Notes: a model not told the origin generated them from the sequence alone. A DNA stretch of 64,000 nucleotides from Hirschia sp964342355 (GCA_964342355.1 CAYFFG010000002.1:124001-188000); one strand, 5' to 3'; shown: positions 8,873 to 18,754, numbered from the stretch's first letter. Numbers and translations are program-made.

Positions 8873-9622
8873 TCAGACATCGCTTGGCGTTGTCTGATCT
8901 TCTGCATCTGGTGTCTCTTCAGGTGTGTCTTCGCCCTGATTTTCAGGCGGTTTATCGAACTTTCTGAATTCTTCTTTGCGCCGCTCTGCGCGCTCCAGAC
9001 GGCGCTCTTCACGCAGCGCTTCCCAGTCAATCGGTTCAGCGTGCTCTGACACAAAATCGCCAGCTGTTGATGCTGCGTTCTCGATCGCACGAGCAAGCGC
9101 TTCTGCGCGCAGAACATCGCCTAAGCCAGATAAAGGCTCAACACTGCGTAGGTCCTGCGTGGCGACGACTTCACGACCACGCTGACGGGTCAGCACAAGT
9201 CGGATTGCACAGATTGCTTCGCGTGTATTGTTATTGACAGATAAATCCCTGACGCTCCAGCGCAGCTCATATTCACCACGTACGCCAGTTTGAACAGCCG
9301 TCGCCCGGCCATCGCCGCCGGCTGCCGTGAGTGCGTCAACAAGCGCTGACTGAAGCAATTTTGCCGGCGTGTCAGCCCATACCACACCATTAATGTATCG
9401 GATCTGCTGACCGTTGGCGCTGGCGATCTCAACACCCGCAAAGGCGCCTGGCGCATCAGGAAGATGCACGACAACATGGGCGTTTAACGGACTGGACGCT
9501 GCGCGGGTTTCCATCGGCAAACGAATAAGCGCTTCAGGCGTCTGTGCTTCGGGCAGAACAGACACACACGCGCTCGCCAACAGAGCCGCTGCTAAGATGC
9601 TGAAGGTAATTTTACCGGACAT
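8873..9622 (-). CDS. ABC-type transport auxiliary lipoprotein (Mla/PqiC-like)
   Basis: 249 residues. The N-terminus is a lipoprotein signal (MSGKITFSILAAALLASAC) with the acylated cysteine at about residue 19. The body matches the ABC-type transport auxiliary component family (PqiC/YmbA-like), which sits at the outer membrane in MCE lipid transport systems. The C-terminus is a charged helical tail rich in Arg/Glu. An ATG 21 bases earlier overlaps the mlaD stop; I chose 9622 because AGGGGAAGC precedes it and it puts the signal peptide at the very start. Last gene of the mlaE-mlaF-mlaD operon, where it probably receives lipid from the MCE protein. Confidence 0.82.
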   Translation of the reverse strand: MSGKITFSILAAALLASACVSVLPEAQTPEALIRLPMETRAASSPLNAHVVVHLPDAPGAFAGVEIASANGQQIRYINGVVWADTPAKLLQSALVDALTAAGGDGRATAVQTGVRGEYELRWSVRDLSVNNNTREAICAIRLVLTRQRGREVVATQDLRSVEPLSGLGDVLRAEALARAIENAASTAGDFVSEHAEPIDWEALREERRLERAERRKEEFRKFDKPPENQGEDTPEETPDAEDQTTPSDV

Positions 9623-9635
9623 GCTTCCCCTGCCC

Positions 9636-10580
9636 CTATTCATAAGGTTTGACGTCGCCGAGGACAAACTCGCGCGGGTCACGTTCTAATTCTTCCACCA
9701 CACCATCAAGACGGCGCACCAGAATGCGAACATCCTGCAGCGTAACCGCTAGTTCAGCCATCACGCGTTCGGCTTCTGGAGACAATTCGTCCGCCACAAC
9801 GCTTTCTGCCGTTACGATTGCGCGGTTAGCGCTTTCCACAACGTCCTTCATCTCTTCAAGCACATAAAGCGTGTCACCGGTCATCTGCTGCACATTCGCA
9901 TCGAAGCGAACCGCAGCGTCATCAACAGCCACAGCAGCTTGAGTCATAGCCTCACCCGCAGCGTTCAACGCTGTAATCGCCTCGCTGGCCTTGCCGATAA
10001 TGTCGCCATCGCCTTTAGCAAACTCAGTCATATCTTCAATATTGGACAGAATGCGGGACATACGCGCCACGTTCTCGTCGCTAAACATAACCTGAACCTG
10101 GCCGAGCGTTTCATTACTGGTGGTCAAAAGGTCTTCACCGCCGGCAAACAACTTATCCAGTTGGGTCTTTTCAGTTTCAATGCGCGGCGGGCTCATCGAA
10201 TTGGTTTTGGGCAGCATGGGTTGTTCCGGCGATCCGGCGTTCAGCTGAATAAAGGTCATCCCTGTGATGCCAAGGAAACCAAGCGTCGCCTTTGAGTTCC
10301 GGCGCACAGGCGTCGCCGCATCAATTCGGATGCGCGCAATAACGCGATTGGGGTCTTCCTTGTCCAGACCAAGATCCATGACTTCACCAACCTTGATACC
10401 GTTGAAACGTACCTCCCCACCTTCGGAAAGTCCGTTCACAGCGCCTTCAAACACAACATCATATGTCGCGTTCTGCTGGCTGAACTGAACCTTGGAAATC
10501 CACACCGCAAACAGTACGACGGCCGCTGTCGCCAACAGGACGAAAGAGCCGATCAGCAGATAATTTGCACGCGTTTCCAT
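9636..10580 (-). CDS. mlaD: MCE-family lipid transport protein (MlaD-like)
   Basis: 314 residues with one N-terminal membrane anchor (YLLIGSFVLLATAAVVLFAVW) and a single MCE domain (about 38-115: VVFEGAVNGLSEGGEVRFNG, then GFLGITGMTFIQL). The C-terminal half is predicted helical and probably forms a coiled-coil extension. MlaD-type proteins form a periplasmic hexameric ring that shuttles phospholipids between the inner membrane ABC transporter and the outer membrane. It lies 25 bp after the ATPase gene and 13 bp before the auxiliary lipoprotein, as in other Mla-type operons. The long C-terminal extension is larger than in E. coli MlaD and is typical of alphaproteobacterial versions. Confidence 0.92.
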   Translation of the reverse strand: METRANYLLIGSFVLLATAAVVLFAVWISKVQFSQQNATYDVVFEGAVNGLSEGGEVRFNGIKVGEVMDLGLDKEDPNRVIARIRIDAATPVRRNSKATLGFLGITGMTFIQLNAGSPEQPMLPKTNSMSPPRIETEKTQLDKLFAGGEDLLTTSNETLGQVQVMFSDENVARMSRILSNIEDMTEFAKGDGDIIGKASEAITALNAAGEAMTQAAVAVDDAAVRFDANVQQMTGDTLYVLEEMKDVVESANRAIVTAESVVADELSPEAERVMAELAVTLQDVRILVRRLDGVVEELERDPREFVLGDVKPYE

Positions 10581-10605
10581 CTCAGAGACCTCCTGTCCCC
10601 ATCAC

Positions 10606-11385
10606 CTAATCCAACGCCGCACGTCCGCGCGGTCCCTGGAAATAATCCTGAATCCATGGGTCGGGGTTAGCCCGCACCTCTTCTAGTGTGCCGATCGCAA
10701 GAACCTTTTTTTGATTCAAAACAGCGATACGATCACACACTGCACCCAGCGTATCTACGTCATGCGTTACCAGAAACACGGTAAGATTCAGTGCACGCGA
10801 AAGGGATAAAAGCAAATTATCGAAATTTCCGGCGCTGATCGGGTCGAGTCCCGCAGTCGGCTCGTCCAGAAACAAAAGCTTCGGGTCCAGCGCCATAGAG
10901 CGCGCCAAAGCCGCGCGTTTACGCATCCCGCCCGAAAGGTCTGACGGGCGTTTACCAGCCGCATCCGCCTCAAGTCCGACCATGGCGATCTTCATTTCGG
11001 CCAGTTCGCGCATCAAACCGTAAGGCATATCGAGATGTTCTCGCATGGGCGCCATGACATTTTCGCGCACGCTCAGTGTTGAGAACAAAGCGCCGTCCTG
11101 GAACATAACCCCCCAGGATTGCTCGATTTCGCGGCGTGTTTTTGAACTGGTCTTGTCCAGATTGACCCCAAAGACATCAATTTCAGCCTGTTTGGGCGTG
11201 ATGAGCCCGACGATCGAACGTAGTAGGACCGACTTGCCACAGCCGGATGGTCCAATAACGCCAAGGATTTCGCCCTGCTTCACATCCAGATCCAGATGGT
11301 CATGCACGACTTTTGTTCCAAACTGATTGATCAGGTTTCGAACGCGAATTGCTGGGGTATGCGGATCAGTTGTTTCCCGGATCAT
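10606..11385 (-). CDS. mlaF: Lipid transport ABC ATPase (MlaF-like)
   Basis: 259-residue cytoplasmic ABC ATPase. Walker A is GPSGCGKSVLL, the Q-loop region reads VMFQDGALF, the ABC signature is DLSGGMRKRAALAR, Walker B is LLFLDEPTAGLDPIS, and the switch histidine is in FLVTHDVD. The MFQxGALF motif and the LSGGM signature variant are characteristic of MlaF-type rather than general ABC ATPases. It powers lipid movement through the MlaE permease. Its ATG overlaps the mlaE stop by four bases, indicating translational coupling. Confidence 0.93.
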   Translation of the reverse strand: MIRETTDPHTPAIRVRNLINQFGTKVVHDHLDLDVKQGEILGVIGPSGCGKSVLLRSIVGLITPKQAEIDVFGVNLDKTSSKTRREIEQSWGVMFQDGALFSTLSVRENVMAPMREHLDMPYGLMRELAEMKIAMVGLEADAAGKRPSDLSGGMRKRAALARSMALDPKLLFLDEPTAGLDPISAGNFDNLLLSLSRALNLTVFLVTHDVDTLGAVCDRIAVLNQKKVLAIGTLEEVRANPDPWIQDYFQGPRGRAALD

Positions 11386-12521
11386 ATATCAAGCTCCAGG
11401 AACAATATGGCGAATAACGCATCAATAACGATGACGAGGAAGATCGCTTGCACCACGGATGATGTGGTTCTGTCTCCAAGCGACTGAACATCACCTGAGA
11501 CCAACAGACCCTGGCGACATCCCACAAGCGCAACAACCAGCGCGAACACTGGCGCTTTCACCATACCAACCCAGAAATGCTGGTAAGGCACCGTCTCGTA
11601 AATGCGCAATATGAACATGGAAGGTGAAATATCGAGCACAGTCCACATCACGACCATGCCGCCAAAAATACCGGACATAGTGGCGGCAAATGTCAGCAAA
11701 GGCGTCATGACGACCAATGCCAGCATGCGTGGCGCAACCAAAACTTCCATGGGGTTTAGCCCCAGAATGCGCATAGCGTCTATTTCCTCGCGCATACGCA
11801 TGGCGCCAATCTGCGCTGTAAAGGCAGAATCTGTTCGTCCAGCAAGGAGAATGGCCGTCAGCACAACGCCAAACTCTCTCAACATCAACACGCCTACCAT
11901 CTCAACGGTATAAACCTGTGCGCCAAATTGCTGGAGCAGGCTCACGCCAAGGAATGAGATAACCAAACCAATGAAGAAGGACAGCATGGCGACGATGGGC
12001 AAGGCATCAAGGCCGGCATCTTCCATAACCGCCACCACCGACGTCCAACGAATTCTATGAGGCGTCATCAACAACCGAACAACAGTTGCGACCGCTTCGC
12101 CTATGAATTCCAGAATACCGCGACCTTCATGGATAAAATCAACTACGCCGCGCCCCACGCGTTCGACCATGGCTTTAAGGCCGCCCTCGTCTGGAGAGCG
12201 CTCAATCGTATCCGGGATGGATTTGCTTACCACTTCCAGCAAGTCACGGGCGCTGTGATGTTCACCTGAAATCAGAATGTCGGCGCCGGTTGGAGCGCCG
12301 AGCTGTCGCATTGTGCGATCAACCATGTAAGCGCCAGCGGTGTCGAAATCCTGAAGCCCGGAGACATCCACATGCGTACTGTCGCCATCGTCAACACGAA
12401 GCTCTTTCAAGCGGCGATCAATCGGCGAGATCGTAAAGGCAGTCCAATCACCTTCAAGCACCAGAACGCGACGTCCTGATGGGTCGGTAGTGAAATCAAA
12501 ACGCGCTTGATTGCCGGACAT
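11382..12521 (-). CDS. mlaE: Lipid ABC transporter permease with N-terminal STAS domain (MlaE-like)
   Basis: 379 residues. An N-terminal STAS-like domain of about 110 residues (in some bacteria this is a separate MlaB protein) is fused to the MlaE permease domain (about 130-379) with about five membrane helices and the family hallmark EFGVVLTAILLAGRTDSAF. The permease forms the inner membrane core of the phospholipid transporter with MlaF. The ATG at 12521 has AAGGAG about 10 bp upstream; a first ATG at 12548 would add nine residues and has no clear ribosome site. First gene of the four-gene Mla operon. Confidence 0.9.
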   Translation of the reverse strand: MSGNQARFDFTTDPSGRRVLVLEGDWTAFTISPIDRRLKELRVDDGDSTHVDVSGLQDFDTAGAYMVDRTMRQLGAPTGADILISGEHHSARDLLEVVSKSIPDTIERSPDEGGLKAMVERVGRGVVDFIHEGRGILEFIGEAVATVVRLLMTPHRIRWTSVVAVMEDAGLDALPIVAMLSFFIGLVISFLGVSLLQQFGAQVYTVEMVGVLMLREFGVVLTAILLAGRTDSAFTAQIGAMRMREEIDAMRILGLNPMEVLVAPRMLALVVMTPLLTFAATMSGIFGGMVVMWTVLDISPSMFILRIYETVPYQHFWVGMVKAPVFALVVALVGCRQGLLVSGDVQSLGDRTTSSVVQAIFLVIVIDALFAILFLELDI

Positions 12522-12590
12522 GTGCAAGTCGCTCCTTACATCCTTCATTTACAAGCAAAATCCGGGCAAGAAACGAAAAAAACGCAAATT

Positions 12591-13766
12591 TTATCTAGGT
12601 GGGCGAGTTGCGATCCTATACATCATCAATAAGGCGAAAAATATGCCTATTGCAGCCATCGCAGCCATCACCCAATAGCCTTTTTCGGCATGGGCGTCGT
12701 AAACCGCACCACCGACCAGCCCGACGAGTCCTGTGAGAACACCCGTCGTCAACGCCGCCTGAAGTGTCAGAGCAACGGTGCGGTCCTCCTTATCCACATC
12801 CCGGCGAATGATCTGAATTGTTCCGACATATGTTGCCGCAAACGACAGTGCGTGCAGGTTTTGGAGAACGAATGTAAGGCCTGGTTCAGGCGCTAATCCA
12901 TACCAGGTCCAGCGCACAACCGCACCAGCCGCCCCGGCGAGGATTAGTCTTTGCGGCGTCACCCATTTTGGCAAACGCTCATAAAACACCAACAGGACAA
13001 TCTCGATAACAACACCGGTACCCCACAAGAGGCCAATGACAGAACCCGAGAAGCCCTGCTGCTCCCAAACGACTGAGGAAAATGCGTAGTAAAAGGCGTG
13101 CGATGCCTGGATCGGTCCTGTCGACAACAGCAAAAGAAACAATGTCGGCCGTCTGAAGATGCGACCGCCTTTTGCAAATCTTTCCTTGAAGCTAAGCACA
13201 CCACCAGGCGTGCCCAATGCATACCGCGGTGAAAACCACCCCAGACCGACGAGCGCAGCAAATAAAACAATCAACGCCCACATGATCGCATGAGCGCCAA
13301 TGTGTTCGATCAATGCGCCACCAGAAAAGACGCCAAGGACAAAAGATGCAGACGACATTGCCCGCCCCTGTCCGAAATTGATCCCCTGCGGTCTTTCACT
13401 AACCGCATGCATAAGCGCCGCTTCAGAAGCCGGGCCGATGCCATACACAATGGACAGCGCGACAAATCCCGCTCCGATCATCATCACCGGACCGGTCGCA
13501 AACATCAAAGCCGTAAAGCCAAGCGCAGCCCCAAGCGCTAATCGCATGCTGGCGTTTCGGGCTGTTTGCCCATCCACCCACGCCGCCAGTACTGGTCCAG
13601 AAACGAGCCGGCCGATAGACGCGCCGAAAATCACACAGCTGATCTCAATCCCAGAAAGTCCACGCGCTGCTTCCAACCAGACGGGCAAATACGCCAGTTG
13701 TATGCCGAACGCATAAAAGAAAGCGCTTAAAAACAGGGTTGCGCGCCAGGCGTCGTTGAGTTTCAT
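12591..13766 (-). CDS. Major facilitator superfamily transporter, HcaT/phenylpropionate-type
   Basis: 391 residues with about twelve hydrophobic helices spread along the whole length. The start (LFLSAFFYAFGIQLAYLPVW) and the pattern of two six-helix halves resemble the HcaT/PPP (3-phenylpropionate) and NupG-like branch of MFS permeases. The substrate cannot be deduced. It is on the minus strand 69 bp upstream of the mlaE start, so co-transcription is possible but not shown. A divergent DUF423 gene lies on its 5' side. Confidence 0.8.
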   Translation of the reverse strand: MKLNDAWRATLFLSAFFYAFGIQLAYLPVWLEAARGLSGIEISCVIFGASIGRLVSGPVLAAWVDGQTARNASMRLALGAALGFTALMFATGPVMMIGAGFVALSIVYGIGPASEAALMHAVSERPQGINFGQGRAMSSASFVLGVFSGGALIEHIGAHAIMWALIVLFAALVGLGWFSPRYALGTPGGVLSFKERFAKGGRIFRRPTLFLLLLSTGPIQASHAFYYAFSSVVWEQQGFSGSVIGLLWGTGVVIEIVLLVFYERLPKWVTPQRLILAGAAGAVVRWTWYGLAPEPGLTFVLQNLHALSFAATYVGTIQIIRRDVDKEDRTVALTLQAALTTGVLTGLVGLVGGAVYDAHAEKGYWVMAAMAAIGIFFALLMMYRIATRPPR

Positions 13767-13886
13767 TCGCCCCTCCTAGCACGCTGCGACTCTTAACCAG
13801 TCACCGAGTCATTGACGCATACGTCCTATTGGCGCAAGCGAAATCCGGAATGTTGCTGTGTGGAGAAGGAAAGGACCTTGCGCATT

Positions 13887-14333
13887 ATGAAATATGTTCC
13901 AGTTTATGCTGCGCTGTTTGGAGCAGTATGCGTGATCATGGCGGCGTCAGGCGCTCATCTTGTTAGATTGCCGCTACCTCCAGAAAGCCCCATGCCCGCA
14001 TTTTTGATCGCTGAACGCGACTACAGTTCGTGGAACATTGCTGTCAGCCTTGGATTATTCCACGTCCTAGCCGCGCTTTGTGCGAGCTTAATTGACCCCT
14101 CAAACATATTGAGACGTTTTGCCGGACTTGGATTTTGCATCGGTGCGACACTGTTTTCCGGCGCAGTCTGGGCCAACCTGCTGTCAGGTCCTGCAGACAT
14201 CGCTGGTCCACTTGCCCCGGTAGGCGGTATTACGCTGATTGTGAGTTGGGTCTTGTTTGCAATTGGCCTTTTTCCGTCAAAAACCGCTAACGCGGCGCCG
14301 GCGGACGAAAAAAAGGTCAGCGCAGAAAACTAG
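13887..14333 (+). CDS. DUF423-like small integral membrane protein
   Basis: 148 residues, four predicted membrane helices: the first at the start with the ASGAHL motif, the second after a short polar loop (SLGLFHVLAALCASL), the third around GFCIGATLFSGAVWA, and the last near GGITLIVSWVLFAIGLF. The ASGAH near the N-terminus and the LFSG and APVGGI motifs fit DUF423 (YgdD-like) proteins of unknown function. The frame extends 25 codons upstream, but that part is charged and Cys-rich; the ATG at 13887 has AAAGGA upstream and begins the hydrophobic domain. A short charged tail follows. Its stop overlaps that of the convergent lipoprotein gene by four bases. Confidence 0.65.
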   Translation: MKYVPVYAALFGAVCVIMAASGAHLVRLPLPPESPMPAFLIAERDYSSWNIAVSLGLFHVLAALCASLIDPSNILRRFAGLGFCIGATLFSGAVWANLLSGPADIAGPLAPVGGITLIVSWVLFAIGLFPSKTANAAPADEKKVSAEN

Positions 14334-14965
14334 GAGGTTGGCGATTGCAAAGAGGCAATTGCGCCGGACATGCGCGCAGCCGCTAGATTGTCAGCAATAC
14401 GGCGCGCCTCCTCAAGATCAGCATCGAGCGGGTCCAACAATGCGCGAAGGTCGCTTAAAGCCAATTCGTCGTACTCATTGCTTGCACGCAGCAGCGCTTC
14501 TGCAAATGTAGCTCTTGCCTGTCCTGCATGAATAAGCACGCGCTCATAGTCAGCCACATCTGATTTGCGCGGTTTATCGCCTGCTTCCGTGACGGCTGTC
14601 AGATTGGTGGCGACGCGGTTCACTTCGCGTAAAGCGCCAGAAGCAAGTTGAATATCTAAAGAAATACGATCAACTAGAACAGCTGCGGTGTCGACGTCGT
14701 CTGTCAACTCTTCCCAATAATCATCGCCAACATCATCTTCGCCATCCCAAAGTCTGGCAATCTTGGCAAAGCTGCTTTCGCCGTCAGCCCATTCGGCCTC
14801 ACGCGCGATCTCACAAAAGTGTTCGGATGACTTCTTTAATTCTGACTGAGCGCGGGTTAAATGCACTTCAGTTTCCTGCGCTGCTTCGAGCACAGCGACA
14901 GTCGCACATCCGCTCGTTGAATACGCAGCGATGGCAAGTAGGCTTAAAAATGACTTACGCGGCAC
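14330..14965 (-). CDS. Hypothetical lipoprotein
   Basis: About 211 residues, not recognised. A GTG start at 14965 gives a textbook lipoprotein signal, PRKSFLSLLAIAAYSTSGC, with Cys at about residue 20 and a hydrophobic core. The mature part is predicted mostly helical and acidic, with no other cysteine-based motif except one at HFCEIA. The frame has an ATG at 15028, but that start would place the signal peptide 21 residues inside, so GTG is preferred (GGGG about 8 bp upstream). Neighbours are convergent (DUF423) and divergent (proline iminopeptidase), so it appears monocistronic. Confidence 0.6.
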   Translation of the reverse strand: MPRKSFLSLLAIAAYSTSGCATVAVLEAAQETEVHLTRAQSELKKSSEHFCEIAREAEWADGESSFAKIARLWDGEDDVGDDYWEELTDDVDTAAVLVDRISLDIQLASGALREVNRVATNLTAVTEAGDKPRKSDVADYERVLIHAGQARATFAEALLRASNEYDELALSDLRALLDPLDADLEEARRIADNLAAARMSGAIASLQSPTS

Positions 14966-15095
14966 GCCAAATCCCCGTATTACGCAACTAAAACACCACC
15001 TGGCTTTCTTATTTATTTTCCCCCTCAATATTGAGTATGAAGAGGATATGTTGAAAGTCCACCCGTAAATATAAACTTCTAATGATGAAGCACCT

Positions 15096-16067
15096 ATGAA
15101 CGCAAGTAGCCGAACCCGAGTCCTTTTCCCTAGAATTGAGCCTCGTCGAGCCGGACGCCTGAAAGTTTCCGACGTACACGAACTATACTGGGAGGAGTCC
15201 GGTTCTGCTGATGGTATTCCCGTCGTCGCGCTTCACGGAGGCCCTGGCGGCGGTTCAAACCCTGAAATGAGACGTTTTTTTGATCCAGATCGTTATAGGA
15301 TCATTCTGTTTGATCAACGCGGGTGCGGGCGTTCGTCCCCGCATTCCGAACTTGAAGACAACACGACCTGGCGACTTGTCGAAGATATGGAAAAAATTCG
15401 GCAAATGCTGAATATCGACAAATGGCTCGTCTTTGGCGGGTCTTGGGGCTCAACTTTGGCGCTCACATACGCTGCAATTCATAAACAGAGTACGTTGGGT
15501 TTGGTCCTTCGCGGTATCTTCTTACTAACGCAATCCGAGATTCGGTGGTTCTACCAGGAAGGCGCCAGCCGTCTGTTCCCTGATTCCTATGATCGCTATG
15601 TGGCGCCAATCCCTGAAGCAGAGCGCGGTGACCTTTTAAGCGCCTTTCACAAGCGTCTTACGGGGGCTGATCCCAATGAGCGTGCGACAGCAGCACGCTC
15701 CTGGGCGCAATGGGAAGGCGAAACCTTATCGCTTTTAAGCGCTGGGCGTCATCCGCCACGATTTGAAGACCAGGCCTTCCTCGACGCCTTTGCCAGAATC
15801 GAGTGTCACTATTTCTGGAATAAAGGCTTTTTTGAAAAAGACGGTTGGCTAATTGAACAAGCGCAAAATTTTGGCGATCTGCCAGGCGTAATTGTGCATG
15901 GACGATATGACGTGGTCACACCGCTTTCTTCAGCTTGGACATTGAAGAAGGCATGGCCGACAGCTGAACTGAAAATCATCCAGAACGCAGGCCACTCAAG
16001 TCTTGAACCAGGCATTGTCCACGAACTGGTGAGCGCGACTGATCGTCTAGCTGACAAGCTCACTTAA
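15096..16067 (+). CDS. pip: Proline iminopeptidase
   Basis: 323 residues, an alpha/beta hydrolase that removes N-terminal proline from peptides in the cytoplasm. Family motifs are clear: HGGPGGGSNPEM (oxyanion region), DQRGCGRSSPH, the nucleophile elbow GGSWGSTLAL with catalytic Ser, the Asp in VIVHGRYDVVTP and His in NAGHSS near the C-terminus. The cap domain lies between about 140 and 240. Length is the usual 310-330. It is transcribed alone and converges on the sodium-dependent transporter gene with 25 bp between stops. Confidence 0.95.
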   Translation: MNASSRTRVLFPRIEPRRAGRLKVSDVHELYWEESGSADGIPVVALHGGPGGGSNPEMRRFFDPDRYRIILFDQRGCGRSSPHSELEDNTTWRLVEDMEKIRQMLNIDKWLVFGGSWGSTLALTYAAIHKQSTLGLVLRGIFLLTQSEIRWFYQEGASRLFPDSYDRYVAPIPEAERGDLLSAFHKRLTGADPNERATAARSWAQWEGETLSLLSAGRHPPRFEDQAFLDAFARIECHYFWNKGFFEKDGWLIEQAQNFGDLPGVIVHGRYDVVTPLSSAWTLKKAWPTAELKIIQNAGHSSLEPGIVHELVSATDRLADKLT

Positions 16068-16092
16068 ACAAGCGAGCCTGCTTTGTCCGTCT

Positions 16093-17493
16093 CTAATTGT
16101 TGTCACCAAGTAGCGGGACAAGGAAGCCTGGCAGCTCAACGCCATAGAGGTTTTGCAAGTTGTCCAGGAACCCAAAGACCAGAATAACACCGACAAAAAT
16201 CGGAACAGCCCAGCGCAAAATGCTGACGACAAAGGACATAACCTCTTTGTTGTCAGCAAATTCGGATTCAAGCATGTTCTTTGGCAATATCCATCCAACA
16301 AACACCGCCACCAACAAGCCCCCTAACGGCAACAGGATAGAACCGGTCACAAAGTCCACAAAATCAAGGTATGCGGTCGAGAAAACATAGGCTGCGCCCA
16401 CCATAAACAGGACAAAGCCAAGTCCAAGACTTGCGCCCATACGTGTCACGCCATGGCGCTCTTCCAACCAGGACACAGAGACTTCCAAGAGCGATATTGA
16501 GGACGTGAAGGCTGCAAATAACGCCAGCGCGAAGAAAACTGTCGCAATAATTTCACCGCCAGGAATTGAACCAAATGCAACGGGCATCGTGATAAAAAAA
16601 AGACCCGGACCAGCAGCAGCGTTACCGCCTGTCGCGAACACGATCGGGAATATCGCGAACCCTGCGATTAAGGCGACGAGCGTGTCAGCGCCAGCCACAA
16701 TACCAGCTGATTTTGGAATGTTCGTGTCTTTGGAAAGGTAGGCGCCGTAGGTCATCATCAGACCGACACCGACCCCAATTGAAAAGAATGACTGACCAAG
16801 CGCTTGGAGGAATGTTGAGAATGAAATCTTGTCCCAGTCCACAGCGAACAGAAACTCTGCTGTGCCAAGGAAATCACCTGTCACAGCAGCAAAAATCACC
16901 ACGCCAATCAACATGAAGAAGAAAAGCGGCATAAGGAATGTGGCCGCCCTCTCCAACCCACCTTTCACACCGCGCCCGACGACAATTGCGTTGGCAAGGA
17001 TGTAAAGAAACAGCAGCCCAATCATGCTCCATGTGTTCGAGATCGTGGCTCCGAAATTTGTTTCAGACGCCTCAGGCGTGATGCTGGTAAAAGCGCCTGT
17101 CACCGCTTGAAACACAAAGGTCAGCAACCAGACCGAAATCACCATATAGAATGTCAGAATAAAGAAGGACGTCATCGTCCCCACCCAGCCGACAATTCCC
17201 CAATATCGACTGCGCTTTGCTTCTGCGGCAAGTGTCTGAACGCCCTCGATCGCAGAATGGCCTGACTTCCGGCCCATAGCGTATTCCGCCATCAAGATAG
17301 GCAATCCGATGAATGCGACACACAAAAGGTAAACGAGGATAAACGCGCCGCCGCCATTCTCACCGGCCGTATAGGGAAAGCGCCAGAAATTTCCCAGCCC
17401 GACAGATGAACCAACAGCCGCCATGATGAAACCGAAACGTGATCCCCACGTTTCGCTCTTCCGGCTTACTTCCTTAAAAGGCGCACCCGCCAT
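16093..17493 (-). CDS. Sodium-dependent transporter, SNF family
   Basis: 466 residues, about twelve membrane helices, LeuT-fold neurotransmitter:sodium symporter family. The first helix carries the sodium/substrate signature (GFIMAAVGSSVGLGNFWRFP), followed by ENGGGAFILVYL. Such proteins import amino acids or related solutes with sodium. The substrate is unknown. The frame extends 30 codons upstream, but ATG 17493 has GGGAG about 8 bp before it and starts with the usual short cytoplasmic lead (SETWGSRFGF), so it is preferred. Not in an obvious operon; rodA lies 118 bp upstream of its start on the same strand. Confidence 0.9.
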   Translation of the reverse strand: MAGAPFKEVSRKSETWGSRFGFIMAAVGSSVGLGNFWRFPYTAGENGGGAFILVYLLCVAFIGLPILMAEYAMGRKSGHSAIEGVQTLAAEAKRSRYWGIVGWVGTMTSFFILTFYMVISVWLLTFVFQAVTGAFTSITPEASETNFGATISNTWSMIGLLFLYILANAIVVGRGVKGGLERAATFLMPLFFFMLIGVVIFAAVTGDFLGTAEFLFAVDWDKISFSTFLQALGQSFFSIGVGVGLMMTYGAYLSKDTNIPKSAGIVAGADTLVALIAGFAIFPIVFATGGNAAAGPGLFFITMPVAFGSIPGGEIIATVFFALALFAAFTSSISLLEVSVSWLEERHGVTRMGASLGLGFVLFMVGAAYVFSTAYLDFVDFVTGSILLPLGGLLVAVFVGWILPKNMLESEFADNKEVMSFVVSILRWAVPIFVGVILVFGFLDNLQNLYGVELPGFLVPLLGDNN

Positions 17494-17611
17494 GACTATG
17501 CTCCCGCCACCAGCCCCGAAGGTCCAAGATTTGGGAGCAACTTTTCCGAATCTTGCAACAGCGTCAATGCAGATGCATGACACTCATGTGAAATTGAAGT
17601 CGAAAGCGCAA

Positions 17612-18754
17612 TTAAACGACGCCTTTTAATACGAGCGCCTGATCACGATGGATATGGGTCATCAGCAAGATAGCAAAACCCATCATCACAGTAATCATTG
17701 CTGTGCCGCCGTGTGAAATAAGTGGAAGCGGCACGCCGACAACGGGCATCAGGCCCATCACCATGCCGATGTTGACAACAACATAGAAAGCCAGGGTCGC
17801 CACCACCCCGGCAGACGCCAGCGCGCCAAATATGCTGGTTGACCTATTTGCGATCATCAATCCAAACGTCAGGGCTATCGCCCACGCCGCAAGCAGCGTC
17901 AAAGACCCCACAAATCCAAATTCTTCCGCAACAATTGTAAAGATGAAGTCCGTATGCTGTTCGGGGATATAATTGTTCTGTGATTGCGTGCCCTGCATAT
18001 AGCCCTTGCCTTCCAGCCCGCCAGATCCAATTGCGATTTTGGCTTGCTGGAGCTGATACCCGGCGCCTAGCGGATCGCGACTTGGCTCCAGGAAAGTCAG
18101 CACGCGTTCTTTCTGGTAGTCCTTGAGCCCAAACTGATAGACCGGCCAGATCGCAATTCCGACAAAGACGAAACCACTGACAATCACACGCCAGGACAAC
18201 CCCGCAAAGAACACCACCACCCCGCCTGTCGCCGCAAGCATAAGTGAGGTTCCAAGGTCAGGTTGTTTCAATACCAATATCATAGGCACCAAAATAATCG
18301 CTAATGCCATAACATGGTTGAGCATGTTCGGAAGTTTGGAATCACGCACTTGGTGGTAATAACGCGCCAACGCTAACAGGATTGCGATCTTCATGATCTC
18401 TGATGGCTGAATACGTATGGGACCGATGTCTAACCAACGTTGGGCGCCGCCCCCCATCGCGCCAAACAATTCCACACACACAAGCAGCAATAGCGCGCCT
18501 AGATAGGCCGGATATGCAATTGCCGCCCAATATCTGATCGGTGCCAGCGCTATTCCAATGGTCGCGCCAAGTATCAGGATAAAGCGCAGAATATGTTGAA
18601 TAGGAATACCAGCCATACGCGGGTCTTTGAGCGTGACGGACACCAACACTGCCCCGCCAAACGCTGCAATCGCAATAATCGTCAGCATAAGTGACCAATG
18701 CAGATTGCGCGCCTTATCAGCTATGGATTGTCGGTCCGCACGAATGCGCATCAT
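17612..18754 (-). CDS. rodA: Rod shape-determining peptidoglycan glycosyltransferase RodA
   Basis: 380 residues with about ten membrane helices, SEDS family. It polymerises lipid II glycan strands for lateral wall growth together with PBP2. Family motifs include GGGAQRWLDIGPIRIQPSEI, the long periplasmic loop with the GGLEGKGYMQGTQSQ segment, the acidic/aromatic PEQHTDFIFTIVAEEFGF motif region, and VPLPLISHGGTAM near the C-terminus. Its start overlaps the mrdA stop by one base, so the two partners are translationally coupled. Last gene of the mre operon. Confidence 0.96.
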   Translation of the reverse strand: MMRIRADRQSIADKARNLHWSLMLTIIAIAAFGGAVLVSVTLKDPRMAGIPIQHILRFILILGATIGIALAPIRYWAAIAYPAYLGALLLLVCVELFGAMGGGAQRWLDIGPIRIQPSEIMKIAILLALARYYHQVRDSKLPNMLNHVMALAIILVPMILVLKQPDLGTSLMLAATGGVVVFFAGLSWRVIVSGFVFVGIAIWPVYQFGLKDYQKERVLTFLEPSRDPLGAGYQLQQAKIAIGSGGLEGKGYMQGTQSQNNYIPEQHTDFIFTIVAEEFGFVGSLTLLAAWAIALTFGLMIANRSTSIFGALASAGVVATLAFYVVVNIGMVMGLMPVVGVPLPLISHGGTAMITVMMGFAILLMTHIHRDQALVLKGVV